A DNA stretch of 64,000 bases from Pseudomonas fluorescens NCIMB 11764 (GCF_000293885.2 NZ_CP010945.1:5290001-5354000), one strand, 5' to 3'; numbered from the stretch's first letter, positions 16,327 to 25,405 are shown. Notes: generated by a model from the sequence alone, not told the origin. A program made the numbers and translations.

Positions 16327-16433
16327 GATCGCATGTCCTACAGTCTTCCCGTGAACAGGTTATTCGGGGGTTAAGGCACCCTGATTTGAGTATAGGCGTC
16401 GGTGAGGGCCTGCTCTGGGGTTGATGGTGTTGC

Positions 16434-16473
16434 TGAGTGCCTCATCGCTGGCAAGTCCGCCATGAGGCACTCA
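16434..16473. repeat. Inverted repeat with 12-base arms
   Basis: TGAGTGCCTCAT (16434-16445) and ATGAGGCACTCA (16462-16473) are perfect reverse complements around a 16-base loop, CGCTGGCAAGTCCGCC. There is no T-run, so it looks more like a REP-related palindrome or operator than a terminator. It lies 130 bases ahead of the two small genes that follow. Confidence 0.6.
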
Positions 16474-16603
16474 AGAACACCACAAAAACCGACCATCACT
16501 TCCGTCGATATTCACCATCGCCGCGAATGCCTTCCGCTCGTGAACCGTCAGCGTAGGATCGACCTCAACCCGACACAAAACCCCGAACCGGAGGGGCAAA
16601 ATC

Positions 16604-16696
16604 ATGTTGATCCATCTGCTGACCTGCCTGGCCCTGACAGCCTTCACGCTGACCGTTTTTTCGTGGTACGTCCTGACCGAGGAGCGCACATCATGA
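16604..16696 (+). CDS. 30-residue membrane miniprotein
   Basis: ATG 16604 follows GGAGGGGCAAAATC, an excellent ribosome binding site. The peptide MLIHLLTCLALTAFTLTVFS is one membrane helix, followed by a short polar end (WYVLTEERTS). Its TGA overlaps the ATG of the next gene in an ATGA junction, which argues strongly that it is translated. Short hydrophobic peptides of this kind include membrane-complex accessory subunits and type I toxins. Nothing here decides between these. Confidence 0.6.
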   Translation: MLIHLLTCLALTAFTLTVFSWYVLTEERTS

Positions 16697-16953
16697 TCCA
16701 CACCGTCACCCTCGCCGTGAGCTTTCCGGTGTTCGGCAACAACTACTACTCGCAGCAGGTCGTTTCGCGTAAGGAGCTGTCGCTGGTGTTCGACAAGAAT
16801 TTCGAAGCGCTGCTGATGCCGGCCGCCGCCAACCACTTCAGCAACGAAGTAGTCGGGCTCAACGATCAGTTCCGCTTTTTGAATGATGTGCTGGCCGAGC
16901 ACCTGCTGGATGCCGAACTGGCCCAACATTCCTCCCGTTCGTTCACTTTTTGA
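16693..16953 (+). CDS. Small hypothetical protein, 86 residues
   Basis: The start is coupled to the stop of the 30-residue membrane peptide upstream. The product MIHTVTLAVSFPVFGNNYYS continues with a mixed alpha/beta-looking soluble sequence (QFRFLNDVLAEHLLDAELA) and a short polar end. A long opposite-strand frame (16471-17028) overlaps it but has no ribosome binding site. I do not recognise a family. The pair may work together. Confidence 0.6.
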   Translation: MIHTVTLAVSFPVFGNNYYSQQVVSRKELSLVFDKNFEALLMPAAANHFSNEVVGLNDQFRFLNDVLAEHLLDAELAQHSSRSFTF

Positions 16954-17079
16954 GTGCGGCCCATCAGTGCCATCCGTGCATCGGCCGGCACGTCGGCCTG
17001 AGGGAAGTTCAGGCTCCATAGGGAACACATGGCTTCCTCATCAGCGCCACTTGAGTCCATTTTCCATTTGAAGAACGCG

Positions 17080-17970
17080 CTATTGCGCACAAACCTCACG
17101 AACACACCCGCGTAACCATCGGTGCACCGAATCGGCATCCAGCCGGGGGTGCCAAAGCATGGCGACGGTGAATTCCGCCAAGGAAAACGGCAGCGCAAAG
17201 CTGTGCATGCCCGCCCGCAGGTTTTCGGTGTGCCGCTCAGGAACGGTAGCGATCAAGTCAGTGGCGCGGGCGAGCGCCAACGCGGTGGAGAAACCGGCAA
17301 CGATGGTCACGATCTGCCGCTCCAGTTGCAACGTCGCCAGCGCTTCATCGACCGGCCCCTTGTCGAGCCCACGCCGCGAAACACTGATGTGGCCGCCCGC
17401 CGCGTAGCGTTCCGGGGTGATCTCGCCCTGGCTTAGCGGGTGCCCCGTACGCACCACGGCGATAAAACGGTCGCGAAACAAACCCTGCGTACGCAGCTCG
17501 GGCCCGGCGGCCCTCCCCACCACACCGGTTTCCAGATCAACGCTCCCGTCACGCAGCGACGTGCTGTCCTTGTCAGGTTTGTGCATGAAGCGCAGACGCA
17601 CGCCAGGCGCTTGTTCGGCGAGGCGTTCAATGAGCGGCGCGCCGAAGTTCTCCACAAACCCCTCGCTGGTGCGCAACGTGAAAGTGCGCACCAGTTGTTT
17701 CAAGTCAGGCTGCTGCGCCGGACGCAACACCGCCTCGGCGTCCTGCACCAGCTGGCTGACCCGCTCGCGCAGTTCCAGCGCCCGCGGCGTGGCGACGAGC
17801 CCTCGCCCGGCCCTGACCAGCAACGGATCGCCCGTGGTTTCACGCAAGCGCGCCAACGCCCGACTCATCGCCGAAGGGCTCAACCGCAAGCGTTTCGCCG
17901 CACGCGCCACGCTGCCCTCGGCGAGCAGCACATCAAGGGTGATCAGCAGATTGAAATCAGGATTGGACAT
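17080..17970 (-). CDS. LysR-family regulator
   Basis: This 296-residue protein has an N-terminal winged helix-turn-helix (DFNLLITLDVLLAEGSVARA, then LRLSPSAMSRALARLRETTG). An effector-binding domain starts near residue 90 (FTLRTSEGFVENFGAPL). The NFGAPL and DLETGVVG-like segments recall the NodD/PA2206-like subgroup. I start at ATG 17970 (MSNPDFN), where the family begins. The upstream 19 codons lie in the spacer. It is divergent from an MFS exporter 134 bases away, which it probably controls. Confidence 0.85.
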   Translation of the reverse strand: MSNPDFNLLITLDVLLAEGSVARAAKRLRLSPSAMSRALARLRETTGDPLLVRAGRGLVATPRALELRERVSQLVQDAEAVLRPAQQPDLKQLVRTFTLRTSEGFVENFGAPLIERLAEQAPGVRLRFMHKPDKDSTSLRDGSVDLETGVVGRAAGPELRTQGLFRDRFIAVVRTGHPLSQGEITPERYAAGGHISVSRRGLDKGPVDEALATLQLERQIVTIVAGFSTALALARATDLIATVPERHTENLRAGMHSFALPFSLAEFTVAMLWHPRLDADSVHRWLRGCVREVCAQ

Positions 17971-18104
17971 GGCTCGCCCCGCGACAAAGTGAGATGGCGT
18001 TGAACGCACGAATACAGTGCAAATCATGCGCCTTCCGCCATGTTAGGTGCTGGCGTAGATTTCTGACAGCTCCGCTTTGGGAGTGCCAGATCAAGAGAGA
18101 CAGA

Positions 18105-19550
18105 ATGAAGCCGACTATTGCCCTCGTAGACAACGCACCACAGACACCCTCCGTGCGCTGGGCGCTGATCAGCCTGTCGCTGTCGATGCTGCTGTCGTCG
18201 CTCGGCACCAGCATCGCCAATGTGGGGTTGCCGACGCTGGCGCAGGTGTTCAACGCGACGTTCCAGGAAGTGCAGTGGATCGTCATTGCTTATCTGCTGG
18301 CGATCACCACGCTGATCGTCAGCGTGGGTCGGCTCGGTGACCTGATCGGGCGTCGACGCTTGCTGCTCGGCGGCATCGGCGTGTTCACCCTGGCCTCGGC
18401 ACTGTGCGCTTGTGCTCCGACACTGGGCATGTTGATTGGCGCCAGGGCCCTGCAAGGGCTCAGCGCGGCGATCATGATGGCGCTGACCATGGCCTTCGTC
18501 GGCGAAACGGTAGCGAAGGACAAAACCGGCAGTGCCATGGGTTTGCTCGGAACGATGTCGGCGATTGGCACCGCGATGGGACCGTCGCTCGGCGGTCTGC
18601 TGATTGCCGGTTTCGGCTGGCGGGCGCTCTTCCTTGTCACCGTGCCCTTGGGCCTGATGACGTTGCTGCTCGCACATCTTTATCTACCCGGCGACCGCCA
18701 GAGGCCAGCCACCGGGCGTGCCCGTTTCGACATGTGGGGCACCCTGGTGTTGGCGCTGACGTTGGCGGCGTATGCGCTGGCCATGACCCTCGGCCGCGGC
18801 CATTTCGGGCTGTTCAATATGGGTTTGCTGTTGGCCGCGGGGGTCGGCGTGGGGCTCTTCGCGTTCGTCGAGACACGAGTCGCTTCGCCGTTGATTCGAC
18901 TGGCGATGTTTCGCAACCCGGTGCTGAGCGGCAGCCTGGCGATGAGCACGCTGGTGGCGACGGTGATGATGGCGACGCTCGTGGTCGGGCCGTTTTACCT
19001 CGCCCATGGACTTGGACTGGAAGCGGTTGTGGTGGGACTGGTGCTGGCGGTCGGGCCGTGTGTCGCGGCGTTGACGGGGGTGCCCGCTGGCCGGATCGCC
19101 GACCGTTTCGGCGCACAACGGATGACGGTCGCCGGGCTGATCGCGATGGCCGTCGGTTGCCTTGCACTGTCGGTGTTGCCACGGACAGTCGGCATCGGCG
19201 GCTACGTTGTGCCGATGGTGGTCATCACACTCGGCTATGCGGTCTTCCAGACGGCCAACAACACCACGGTCATGACCGATGTTGCGCCAGACCAGCGCGG
19301 TGTTGTCTCGGGCATGCTCAACCTGTCGCGCAATCTCGGACTCATCACCGGAGCCTCCGCGCTGGGCGCCGTGTTCGCCCTTGCCTCGCAGGCAGCCGAC
19401 ATCGCCACCGCGCAACCCGAAGCCGTAGCCCACGGAATGCGGGTCACCTTCGCGGTAGCGCTGGGGCTGATCGTGGTTGCGCTTTGTGTAGCGCCGACTC
19501 GACCACCAGCAATCGACCGCCCTCCTCAACCCACCACAAAACCTCTGTAG
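18105..19550 (+). CDS. MFS exporter, DHA2 (14-helix) family
   Basis: This 481-residue transporter has motif A (GRLGDLIGRRRLLL) after helix 2, motif C-like Gly/Pro helix (GLLGTMSAIGTAMGPSLGGLL) and about 14 hydrophobic segments. Proteins of this kind expel drugs, dyes or toxic metabolites with protons. The ATG at 18105 follows AAGAGAGA. The stop codon TAG is itself part of a REP element. The divergent LysR gene suggests induction by a small molecule. The substrate is unknown. Confidence 0.85.
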   Translation: MKPTIALVDNAPQTPSVRWALISLSLSMLLSSLGTSIANVGLPTLAQVFNATFQEVQWIVIAYLLAITTLIVSVGRLGDLIGRRRLLLGGIGVFTLASALCACAPTLGMLIGARALQGLSAAIMMALTMAFVGETVAKDKTGSAMGLLGTMSAIGTAMGPSLGGLLIAGFGWRALFLVTVPLGLMTLLLAHLYLPGDRQRPATGRARFDMWGTLVLALTLAAYALAMTLGRGHFGLFNMGLLLAAGVGVGLFAFVETRVASPLIRLAMFRNPVLSGSLAMSTLVATVMMATLVVGPFYLAHGLGLEAVVVGLVLAVGPCVAALTGVPAGRIADRFGAQRMTVAGLIAMAVGCLALSVLPRTVGIGGYVVPMVVITLGYAVFQTANNTTVMTDVAPDQRGVVSGMLNLSRNLGLITGASALGAVFALASQAADIATAQPEAVAHGMRVTFAVALGLIVVALCVAPTRPPAIDRPPQPTTKPL

Positions 19551-19575
19551 GAGCTGCCGCAGGCTGCTCCTACAG
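19545..19575. repeat. REP palindrome overlapping a stop codon
   Basis: CTGTAGGAGC (19545-19554) and GCTCCTACAG (19566-19575) pair around TGCCGCAGGCT. The MFS gene's TAG (19548-19550) lies inside the left arm, so the element has supplied or overwritten the end of the gene. Confidence 0.8.
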
Positions 19576-19609
19576 GGGGATGTGTTGGCTCTTGCGGATT
19601 CAGCGGGTC

Positions 19610-20059
19610 TTACTGTTTGATCACAACCAGCGGTTCGCCTTTCTTCACGATGTACGTCGCCAGTTCGGAGCCGGTTTTTGTCCCGACGTTCTTCGCAATA
19701 TGCGCGACGCCAGCCGGGATGTACAGCGAGTCACCGGCCTTCAGCGTGACCGGAGGCTGCCCTTCCAGTTGATATTCGAACGTGCCGTCGATGACATAAG
19801 CCACTTCCACGCCTGGATGGGAGTGGTTGGGTGACGAGACGCCCGGATCAATATCAACCCGAACCTGGATCACTTCGCGACCGTCGACGTCGAGATCCTT
19901 TTTCAGAAGATCGGTGCGATGAATCCCTGTCTGCCAGCTTTTTGCAGGGGCTTTCACTTCTTCGGCCTGAGACACACCGGAGAACGCAGCGAGTGCGGCG
20001 GTGGTGACAACAGCGACACCGAGCATTTTGACAGCGTGACGAGCATTGATGCGGAACAT
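19610..20059 (-). CDS. Secreted single-domain cupin protein
   Basis: This 149-residue product has a signal peptide (MLGVAVVTTAALAAFSGVSQA cut before EE, within the first 33 residues). One cupin barrel follows, with a metal-site pattern in motif 1 (NHSHPGVEVAYVIDGTFEY) and motif 2 (LKAGDSLYIPAGVAHIAKN). Such periplasmic cupins are often annotated as oxygen- or signal-related and their substrates are unknown. GGAGAAACGCC precedes ATG 20059. About 100 bases upstream the direct pair GGATAC-TTAG-GGATAC (20168-20183) could be a regulator box. Confidence 0.8.
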   Translation of the reverse strand: MFRINARHAVKMLGVAVVTTAALAAFSGVSQAEEVKAPAKSWQTGIHRTDLLKKDLDVDGREVIQVRVDIDPGVSSPNHSHPGVEVAYVIDGTFEYQLEGQPPVTLKAGDSLYIPAGVAHIAKNVGTKTGSELATYIVKKGEPLVVIKQ

Positions 20060-20196
20060 GGCGTTTCTCCGGTTATACCGTTGTGGTGCCCTCATTAGGC
20101 CGCCGCCGTGTATCCCGTACGTGTCGTGGACGCCATGGATTTGTAAGCGAAGATAGCTGTGGGCGCGGCGGATACTTAGGGATACAAACGGCCAAC

Positions 20197-20583
20197 TCAT
20201 CTGGAGGTGTTGAGCACCACTGCCGCACGAATCAGCGCCTTGAGCGCCTGCTCATCAATCACATCGCCTTCATGCAGATCAATCGCCCGTCGGGTGTTGC
20301 CCTCAAGGCTGGCGTTGAAGAGGCCCGAGGGATCGTCCAGCGAGGCGCCCTTGGCGAAGGTCATCTTCACGGCGGTCTTGTACGTCTCTCCCGTGCAGAT
20401 GATCCCGGCATGCGACCACACCGGCACGCCTCGCCATTTCCATTCCTCGACCACGTCGGGGTCTGCCTGCTTGATGATCGCCCGGATGCGCGCGAGCGTC
20501 TCGCCCCGCCAGTCATCCAATTCCTTGATTCGGGTGTCGATCAGCGCAGAGGCCGATTCGCCGCCGCTGCTTTCCTTCTTCAT
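20197..20583 (-). CDS. DUF1801 family protein
   Basis: This 128-residue protein has the DUF1801 layout: a helical start (IDTRIKELDDWRGETLARIR), then DPDVVEEWKWRGVPVWSHAG and ICTGETYKTAVKMTFAKGA. The end, GNTRRAIDLHEGDVIDEQALKALIR, is also typical. The fold is like YdhG/frataxin and the function is unknown. The first residues are Ser/Glu/Lys rich. It ends 138 bases upstream of the cupin start on the same strand. Confidence 0.85.
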   Translation of the reverse strand: MKKESSGGESASALIDTRIKELDDWRGETLARIRAIIKQADPDVVEEWKWRGVPVWSHAGIICTGETYKTAVKMTFAKGASLDDPSGLFNASLEGNTRRAIDLHEGDVIDEQALKALIRAAVVLNTSR

Positions 20584-20790
20584 GGTGCTCGCTCCTGTGC
20601 AACAAAGGTCGAATCAGTATTGCCGACTTGCGCAATCTCTCCAGGCGCAACGTGACCGGCTGGCCGCACAAGGTTGCGAGTGAGGCAATCGCGGCCTATG
20701 GTCCAAGCGATGCATTGTTGGCAACGGAGGCGCGAGGACGTGCTGCCGGTTGCCGTCCTTCAGTGCGAATACCCGCGAAGAGGTGACAAC

Positions 20791-22167
20791 ATGCTGAACG
20801 ATTCCCGCCCTGCCGTGCTTGAACTGATTGGCAACACGCCGCTGGTGCGCGTCAGCCGTTTTGATACCGGCCCGTGCACGCTGTTTCTCAAGCTCGAATC
20901 GCAGAACCCCGGCGGCTCGATCAAGGACCGCATCGGCCTGGCGATGATTGACACCGCCGAGCGCGATGGTCGGCTCAAGCCCGGTGGCACGATCGTCGAA
21001 GCCACCGCCGGCAACACCGGGCTCGGCCTGGCGCTGGTCGGCCGCGCCAAGGGTTATCGAGTGGTGTTGGTGGTGCCGGACAAGATGTCCACCGAGAAAG
21101 TCCTCCACCTCAAGGCCATGGGCGCCGAGGTGCACATCACCCGCTCCGACGTCGGCAAGGGCCATCCCGATTATTACCAGGACGTCGCGGCGCGGCTGGC
21201 GCTGGACATTCCCGACGCATTCTTCGCCGACCAGTTCAACAACCCCGCCAACCCGCTCGCCCATGAGTGCAGCACCGCGCCGGAGATCTGGGCGCAGACC
21301 CAGCATGACGTGGATGCCATCGTCGTCGGTGTCGGTTCGGCCGGCACGCTGACCGGGTTGACCCGATTCTTCAAGCGCGTGCAGCCGGATCTGGAAATGG
21401 TGCTGGCCGATCCGGTCGGTTCGGTAATGGCCGAATACAGCCGCAGTGGCACCATGACCACACCCGGTTCGTGGGCCGTGGAAGGTATCGGTGAAGACTT
21501 CATTCCGTCGATTGCCGACCTGTCCAGCGTGCGCCACGCCTATTCGATCAGCGACGAGGAAAGCTTCGACCACGCCCGCCAGTTATTGCGCGCCGAAGGC
21601 ATTCTCGGCGGTTCTTCGACCGGCACCTTGCTGGCCGCGGCGCTGCGTTATTGCCGCGAGCAAACCGAGCCGAAGCGCGTGGTCAGCTTCGTCTGCGACA
21701 CCGGCACCCGCTACCTGTCGAAGGTCTACAACGACCAGTGGATGAACGATCAAGGGCTGCTGGCACGCAAACCTTATGGCGATCTGCGCGACGTGATCGC
21801 GCGGCGGTTCGAGGATGGCCGGGTGATCAGCGTCGGACCGGACGACACCTTGCTCACGGCATTCCAGCGCATGCGCCTGGCGGATGTGTCGCAACTGCCG
21901 GTGCTGGTGGACGGCAAGCAACTGGTCGGTGTGATCGACGAATCCGACATTCTGCTGGGCATGGCGGAAGATCCTTCACACTTCCGCTTGACCGTGGCCA
22001 GCGCAATGACCGACAAAGTGGAAACCCTGCCAGCCAGCGCCAGCATGGCCCAGCTGCAGACCGAACTCGATCGCGGACTGGTGGCGATCATCGCCGACGC
22101 GTCGGGCTTCCATGGCCTGATTACCCGCGTCGATCTGCTCAATCATTTGCGGAGATCCCTTGCATGA
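20791..22167 (+). CDS. cbs: Cystathionine beta-synthase
   Basis: This 458-residue PLP enzyme condenses homocysteine with serine (or O-acetylserine) into cystathionine. The PLP lysine is Lys45 in GGSIKDRIGLA. The phosphate-binding loop is TAGNTGLGLA, and GVGSAGTLTG follows. Residues about 335-458 form two CBS motifs (a Bateman module) that may regulate it through adenosyl ligands. GAGGTGA precedes ATG 20791. The stop overlaps the start of the lyase gene, so the two steps of reverse transsulfuration are coupled. Confidence 0.92.
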   Translation: MLNDSRPAVLELIGNTPLVRVSRFDTGPCTLFLKLESQNPGGSIKDRIGLAMIDTAERDGRLKPGGTIVEATAGNTGLGLALVGRAKGYRVVLVVPDKMSTEKVLHLKAMGAEVHITRSDVGKGHPDYYQDVAARLALDIPDAFFADQFNNPANPLAHECSTAPEIWAQTQHDVDAIVVGVGSAGTLTGLTRFFKRVQPDLEMVLADPVGSVMAEYSRSGTMTTPGSWAVEGIGEDFIPSIADLSSVRHAYSISDEESFDHARQLLRAEGILGGSSTGTLLAAALRYCREQTEPKRVVSFVCDTGTRYLSKVYNDQWMNDQGLLARKPYGDLRDVIARRFEDGRVISVGPDDTLLTAFQRMRLADVSQLPVLVDGKQLVGVIDESDILLGMAEDPSHFRLTVASAMTDKVETLPASASMAQLQTELDRGLVAIIADASGFHGLITRVDLLNHLRRSLA

Positions 22168-23342
22168 GTCAACACGATGAAAACGCCGCGCCCCGCGCCT
22201 TCGCTACTCGGGTGATCCACGCCGGGCAGGCACCGGACCCGACCACCGGCGCATTGATGCCGCCGATTTATGCCAACTCCACCTACCTGCAACAGAGCCC
22301 CGGCGTGCACAAGGGTTTCGACTACGGCCGCTCGCACAACCCGACGCGCTTTGCCCTGGAGCGCTGCGTCGCCGACCTGGAAAGCGGCACCCAGGCCTTC
22401 GCGTTCGCCTCGGGGCTGGCGGCGATCTCCACCGTGCTGGAGCTGCTCGACGCCGGCTCGCACATTGTCTCTGGCAATGACCTGTACGGTGGCACCTTCC
22501 GGCTGTTCGACAAGGTGCGCAAACGCAGCGCCGGCCATCGTTTCAGTTTCGTCGACCTGACTGACCTCGCGGCCTTCGAAGCGTCCTTGCAGGACGACAC
22601 CCGGATGGTCTGGGTCGAGACGCCGAGCAACCCGTTGCTGAGCCTCACGGACCTTACCGCCGTCGCACGCATCTGCCGCGCGCGCGGCATCATTTGCGTG
22701 GCCGACAACACCTTTGCCAGCCCGTGGATCCAGCGGCCGCTGGAGCTGGGTTTCGACATCGCGCTGCACTCGACGACCAAATACCTCAACGGCCACTCCG
22801 ACGTGATCGGCGGCATCGCCGTGATCGGTCAGAACCCTGAACTGGCGGAACGCCTGGGCTTTTTGCAGAACTCGGTGGGTGCGATCGCGGGACCGTTCGA
22901 CGCCTTCCTGACCCTGCGCGGCGTGAAGACCCTGGCGCTGCGCATGGAGCGACACTGCAGCAACGCGCTGGAACTGGCGCAATGGCTGGAACGTCAGCCG
23001 CAGGTGGCGCGCGTCTACTATCCGGGCCTGCCGTCACACCCCCAACATGAATTGGCCAAGCGGCAGATGCGCGGTTTCGGCGGAATGATTTCTGTCGATC
23101 TGAAAAGTGATCTGGCCGGCGCCACGCGCTTCCTCGAGAGCGTGCGCATCTTCGCCCTGGCCGAGAGTCTGGGCGGCGTGGAAAGCCTGATCGAGCACCC
23201 GGCGATCATGACCCACGCCACCATCCCCGCCGACACCCGCGCACAACTTGGGATCGGCGACGGGTTGGTACGATTGTCGGTGGGGGTTGAGGATGTCGAG
23301 GATTTGCGTGCGGACCTGGCTCAGGCGCTGGCGCGGATCTGA
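22164..23342 (+). CDS. Cystathionine gamma-lyase / trans-sulfuration PLP enzyme
   Basis: This 392-residue Cys/Met-metabolism PLP enzyme has Lys206 in LHSTTKYLNGHSD as Schiff base and DNTFASPW as the cofactor Asp region. YGRSHNPTR and AGPFDAFLTLRGVKTL are family hallmarks. Paired with cbs it most likely splits cystathionine to cysteine, ammonia and 2-oxobutyrate. The same fold serves as cystathionine gamma-synthase, so the direction rests on context. It begins inside the cbs stop codon (ATGA). Confidence 0.9.
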   Translation: MSQHDENAAPRAFATRVIHAGQAPDPTTGALMPPIYANSTYLQQSPGVHKGFDYGRSHNPTRFALERCVADLESGTQAFAFASGLAAISTVLELLDAGSHIVSGNDLYGGTFRLFDKVRKRSAGHRFSFVDLTDLAAFEASLQDDTRMVWVETPSNPLLSLTDLTAVARICRARGIICVADNTFASPWIQRPLELGFDIALHSTTKYLNGHSDVIGGIAVIGQNPELAERLGFLQNSVGAIAGPFDAFLTLRGVKTLALRMERHCSNALELAQWLERQPQVARVYYPGLPSHPQHELAKRQMRGFGGMISVDLKSDLAGATRFLESVRIFALAESLGGVESLIEHPAIMTHATIPADTRAQLGIGDGLVRLSVGVEDVEDLRADLAQALARI

Positions 23343-23419
23343 ACAACGGAGGGGCATCCAAACCTTTGCGCAATCTCGCAAAGGTTTCCTGTTCACACTT
23401 AGGCGCGCGTGCACACGTG

Positions 23420-23449
23420 TGTGGCAAGGGGATTTATCCCCTCGCCACA
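23420..23449. repeat. REP palindrome
   Basis: TGTGGCAAGGGGA and TCCCCTCGCCACA pair around TTTA with one G-U position. It lies between two convergent genes (the cystathionine lyase and the PotF-like gene), a usual REP position. Confidence 0.75.
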
Positions 23450-23503
23450 GGTTTCTTTCCCGCCTGAAGATTTACTCAAGTGAACAGCATCAGTGCCTGT
23501 GCG

Positions 23504-24604
23504 TTATTTGTCGGATTTGATGCTGGTCCAGACCCGCGTACGAACCCGCTCGAGTTTTTGCGGCAACGGCTGCACCACGTAAAGTGTTTTCAACGCTTCG
23601 CTGGTCGGTGTCAGGTTCGGGTTGCCGGTGATCTCTTTGTTGATCAGCGCAATCGAGTCCTTGTTGGCGTTGGGGTAGCCGAGGAAGTCACTGATCGGGG
23701 CGATGACTGTCGGGTCCAGCAAGGTGTTGAGAAACTCGTGGGCTTCTTCAACGTTCTTCGCGCTTTTCGGGATGGCGAAGGTATCAAACCAGATCGGCGC
23801 GCCTTCCTTCGGCAAGCGCCAATCGACCACCACGCCGTTGCCCGCCTCCTTGGCGCGATTGCCGAACTGGTAAAAGCTGCCGGAGTAGCCGATGGCGACG
23901 CAGATATCGCCGTTGGCGATGTCGGTCATGTACTTGGCGGAGTTGAAGTAGGTGACGTAAGGCCGGATTTTCAGCATCAGTGCCTTGGCTTTTTCGTAGT
24001 CGTCCGGGTTCTGGCTGTTAGGGTCCAGGCCCAGGTAGTGCAACGCCAGCGGCAGGATTTCCGAAGGTGAGTCGAGCATCGCGACGCCGCAGGATTTGAG
24101 CTTCTCCATGTTCTCCGGCTTGAACACCAGATCCCAACTGTCCACCGGCGCATTCTCGCCCAGCGCGGCCTTGACCTTGGCCGGGTTGAAGCCGATCAGC
24201 ACGGTGCCGTACATGTAAGGCACGCCGTACTGATTGCCGGGGTCGTTCTTGTCCAGCAACGCGAGCAGTGCCGGGTCCTGGTGCTTCCAGTTCGGCAGTT
24301 TGGACTTGTCGAGCTTCTGGAACACTCCGGCCTTGATCTGGGTTTCGATGAACTGGTTGGACGGCACCACCAGGTCATAGCCCGAGTTACCGGTGAGCAA
24401 CTTGGCTTCCAGCGACTCGTTGGTGTCGAAGGTATCCCAGGTCACTTTGATGCCGCTTTTCTCGGCGAAGTCCTTGGGCACGGACGGCAGGATGTAATCC
24501 GCCCAGTTGTACACCCGCAGTTCCCGCTGTTCGGCGTGCACGGCGCTGGCCAGCAGCGTCAGCCCACACACGGTGGCGCCCAGTATGCGTTTCATCGTGA
24601 CCAT
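23504..24604 (-). CDS. Orphan PotF-like polyamine-binding protein
   Basis: This 366-residue periplasmic binding protein starts at ATG 24604 (GGGGA 8 bases ahead). A TTG at 24619 and an ATG at 24595 are alternatives. The signal peptide ends at AVHA-EQ. The mature protein matches the potF product over its length (RELRVYNWADYILPS, YDLVVPSNQF, VPYMYGTVLIGF, DICVAIGYSG). No permease or ATPase gene is near. It may therefore deliver a different polyamine to PotGHI or act as a sensor. It is a single-gene unit on the minus strand with an 800-base upstream gap. Confidence 0.88.
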   Translation of the reverse strand: MVTMKRILGATVCGLTLLASAVHAEQRELRVYNWADYILPSVPKDFAEKSGIKVTWDTFDTNESLEAKLLTGNSGYDLVVPSNQFIETQIKAGVFQKLDKSKLPNWKHQDPALLALLDKNDPGNQYGVPYMYGTVLIGFNPAKVKAALGENAPVDSWDLVFKPENMEKLKSCGVAMLDSPSEILPLALHYLGLDPNSQNPDDYEKAKALMLKIRPYVTYFNSAKYMTDIANGDICVAIGYSGSFYQFGNRAKEAGNGVVVDWRLPKEGAPIWFDTFAIPKSAKNVEEAHEFLNTLLDPTVIAPISDFLGYPNANKDSIALINKEITGNPNLTPTSEALKTLYVVQPLPQKLERVRTRVWTSIKSDK

Positions 24605-25405
24605 GAATGAATTCCCCAAGTGTGTCGCTCGTTGGTTTTTATGTTCTGTGCACGGCAGGACTTGAAAATTGCCAAGGGCAAGGAAAACGGGATTCTTGTT
24701 GTGATGTTGTCAGCGTGCTGGAACAGCAATGCTGCTTCGATTCTTGCTGACGAACTGGGCACTTCATAGTGCGAGGTAGGCCAAAAGGGGATCGAAATGG
24801 CCAATATCGGTGTCCCGCTTGATCTGGTCGTTAGTGGGGGGCTTTGTTCCCCTGAAACATAGAATCTCCCACAGGGAACTGCGGTGTTTTGCGGAGACAA
24901 TGACGAAAACGACAAAGCCCGCACAAGGCGGGCTTTGGGATTCGAGTAGGTGGCCGGTGCTGGTCTCCGGCTTACAAGGTTTATCAGGATTCTCACAGAA
25001 CAGTTTTGTGCTCTTCTGCTTCACACGGCATAAGGGCTGGATCTCAGCGCGGAGATCTTTCTAACCGTGTACCCTTCGGAACGCGCCCCACGTGTCCTTG
25101 CCATCCGTTTGCGCATCAGTCTGCGTCTTCACCTACATGTTCAATAGTAGCCCACCGTCAGCCGTGCGGAACGGTATTTTTAGATCGATTTGATCCGCCA
25201 CGAAGCCCGGCAGGAAGCAAAGAAAATAACCCTCCCGAAGCGGCCATCCCAGCATACCTGCGCAATTTGGCAACAGTGTTTCTCCAGCGGGCCGCTATTT
25301 GAGGAAAGCCTAAACTCTTAGCATCGACTTCACCCGGTGAACAAATGAATCAAACAGCCACTTAGTCACCGGGACCCACCGAAACTCGATGCGAAGGTGA
25401 ACACC
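24605..25405. other. 800-base region without a recognisable gene
   Basis: The left part should hold the promoter of the PotF-like gene. AAAGCCCGC (24914-24922) and GCGGGCTTT (24928-24936) form a perfect 9-base hairpin with a 5-base loop. A 54-codon frame (ATG 24900 to TAA 25064) with GGAG close ahead runs through that hairpin and reads MTKTTKPAQGGLW. I do not recognise it. The right part (25070-25400) is AT-richer, has no long open frame with a ribosome binding site, and ends in the leader of the DUF2790 gene. An unannotated small RNA or decayed gene is possible. Confidence 0.35.

Noticed and set aside
16471-17028. A 185-codon minus-strand frame opposite the small-gene pair
   Set aside because: It lacks a ribosome binding site and family features, while the plus strand has two coupled genes with a strong start signal.
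24914-24960. Hairpin and GGATTCGAG-like bases as a possible tRNA
   Set aside because: No cloverleaf, anticodon arm or acceptor stem can be drawn around the GGATTCGAG segment.
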